Source of the DNA: Pseudovibrio sp. Ad37
Lineage (GTDB): Bacteria > Pseudomonadota > Alphaproteobacteria > Rhizobiales > Stappiaceae
DNA length: 64,000 nucleotides
NCBI RefSeq assembly: GCF_001623075.1
Contig: NZ_LMCF01000012.1
Coordinates: 248,001 to 312,000 of the forward strand
Reading direction: 5' to 3'
Below are positions 63,005 through 64,000 of the stretch, one piece after another. How positions within the stretch are numbered: position 1 is the first letter of the stretch; every line of letters starts with the position of its first letter. The notes below the pieces were generated by a model, which was not told where the DNA came from, made no database searches, and was given only the letters and a program-made list of their open reading frames with translations. The position numbers and the translations under genes are program-made.

Positions 63005-64000
63005 ATGTTTGCGACACGTTTGAACGGTTTGGTGAGACGCCATATTCTCGCAGCCGTAGCTGCTTTTGCGGCCATAATCGCGGTTTATTCTCCAGCAAAA
63101 GTTCTAGCTGCCGAACCTCTCAAGGTTGCAGCGATTTACACCGTTCCTGTTGAACAGCAATGGGTTGGCCGTATCCATCAAGCGCTCAACGCTGCGGCGG
63201 AGCGTGGTGACATCACCTACGTCTACTCCGAGAACACAGCCAACACCGACTACGAACGGGTGATGCGTGAATACGCCGAAGCGGGTCATCAGCTCATTGT
63301 TGGCGAGGCGTTCGCAGTAGAGCGCGCAGCCCGTAATGTGGCTGCGGAATACCCTGAAACAGCCTTCCTCATGGGCTCTTCTTTCCCGGCAGCAGAGCCT
63401 AACTTCGCGGTGTTCGACAACTTCATTCACGAACCATCCTACCTCTCCGGTATGATCGCAGGTGCTAAGTCCAAGTCTGGCAAAATCGGTATGATCGGCG
63501 GCTTTGCTATTCCGGAAGTAAACCGTCTCATGCACGCATTCATGAATGGTGCTAAGGCAACCAACCCGGATGTGACGTTCACGGTGAACTTCATCAACTC
63601 CTGGTACGATCCGCCAAAAGCGAAAGAAACCGCTTATGCGATGATCGATGCTGGCGCGGATGTGTTGTATGCGGAACGCTTCGGTGTATCTGATGCTGCG
63701 ATGGAAAAAAGCATCTTCGCGATTGGCAATGTGATCGACACCGGTGCCGACTATCCAAACACCATCCTTGCCTCAGCAATCTGGCATATGGAGCCAACGG
63801 TCGACACTGCGATAGCGGCTGTAAAGGCGAATAACTTCAAGGCTGAAGACTACGGCAAGTACTCCTTCATGGGCCATGGTGGTGGTTCGCTGGTCGTTGA
63901 TGAAACGCTGGTGGATGAAGACCTTCTTGGCAAGGTTAAAGCTGTTGAAACGAGCATTCTGGATGGGTCCTTTACCGTTGAGATTAACGACGAAGAGCCA
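63005..64000 (+). CDS. BMP/PnrA-type basic membrane protein (substrate-binding), 5' part
   Basis: 332 codons, open to the window end. The ATG at 63005 has AGGGGGT upstream. The signal peptide (residues 1-37, HILAAVAAFAAIIAVYSPAKVLA) is followed by a BMP domain: LKVAAIYTVPVEQQWVGRIHQ, GHQLIVGEAFAVERAARNV, GKIGMIGGFAIPEVNRLMHAF, FINSWYDPPKAKETAYAMID. BMP proteins are ABC-transporter periplasmic components, several of which bind purine nucleosides. There is no N-terminal lipobox cysteine. The permease and ATPase genes should follow outside the window. Confidence 0.9.
   Translation, partial: MFATRLNGLVRRHILAAVAAFAAIIAVYSPAKVLAAEPLKVAAIYTVPVEQQWVGRIHQALNAAAERGDITYVYSENTANTDYERVMREYAEAGHQLIVGEAFAVERAARNVAAEYPETAFLMGSSFPAAEPNFAVFDNFIHEPSYLSGMIAGAKSKSGKIGMIGGFAIPEVNRLMHAFMNGAKATNPDVTFTVNFINSWYDPPKAKETAYAMIDAGADVLYAERFGVSDAAMEKSIFAIGNVIDTGADYPNTILASAIWHMEPTVDTAIAAVKANNFKAEDYGKYSFMGHGGGSLVVDETLVDEDLLGKVKAVETSILDGSFTVEINDEEP

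Noticed and set aside
62664-63098. 144-codon open frame on the minus strand
   Set aside because: It overlaps the start and signal peptide of the BMP gene on the other strand, has no ribosome site and no family features.

Overview
The window is a stretch of alphaproteobacterial chromosome, mostly conserved housekeeping genes with accessory blocks between them. The lineage is inferred from gene order and protein features: lptC-lptA-lptB-rpoN-hpf-ptsN, envC-ctpA-polysaccharide deacetylase-rppH, rplU-rpmA...obgE-proB-proA-nadD-rsfS-rlmH, an L21 with a helix-hairpin-helix tail, and DUF1150 next to Hsp20. With the near-even base composition and a full nitrate-respiration operon, this suggests a facultatively anaerobic, possibly marine genus such as Pseudovibrio or another Stappiaceae. 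That genus-level call was not tested by any search.

Layout. 1-1.3 kb: end of hutW plus hutX (anaerobic heme use). 1.4-3.2 kb: MAPEG protein, heat-shock-promoted Hsp20, DUF1150. 3.3-9.2 kb (minus): ptsN, hpf, rpoN, lptB, lptA, lptC and rnd (nitrogen PTS, ribosome hibernation, sigma-54, LPS export, RNase D), then tRNA-Leu(CAG). 9.6-19.2 kb: NDUFA9-like reductase, an unrecognised coiled-coil protein with a possible Cys-His hydrolase domain, uppP, GST, queG, a frameshifted SDR with a TetR regulator and operator, an HTH-2TM protein, hisC, a MarR regulator with its operator, DUF1992. 19.3-29.7 kb (minus): rppH, polysaccharide deacetylase, ctpA, EnvC-like, rlmH, rsfS, nadD, proA, proB, obgE.

30-39.5 kb is the most unusual region: ten RimJ/RimL-type GNAT acetyltransferase genes on the minus strand between obgE and rpmA-rplU. 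Eight form a tight run (34.1-38.7 kb), several with 4-nt stop/start overlaps, and two adjacent members are recent duplicates. A plus-strand block (cspA, a TetR regulator, OsmC-like, CPBP-like) lies inside the array. The TetR and OsmC genes carry near-identical operator-like sites.

39.6-46.4 kb: rpmA, rplU with a structured leader, an SH3b exported protein, a perfect FNR-type box, a chemoreceptor, tRNA-Ser(CGA), a methyltransferase, and a Gfo/Idh/MocA oxidoreductase. 46.4-50.6 kb: ureide/purine genes (NCS2 permease, allA, allE) and a LysR regulator. 50.8-61.2 kb: nitrate respiration, narK1-narK2-narGHJI plus a parvulin gene. The window ends with a second Gfo/Idh/MocA oxidoreductase and the 5' part of a BMP/PnrA-type binding-protein gene that runs off the end.

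No rRNA, CRISPR array, prophage, insertion sequence or integrase was recognised. All identities, motif matches and hairpins were read by eye; no searches or folding programs were run.
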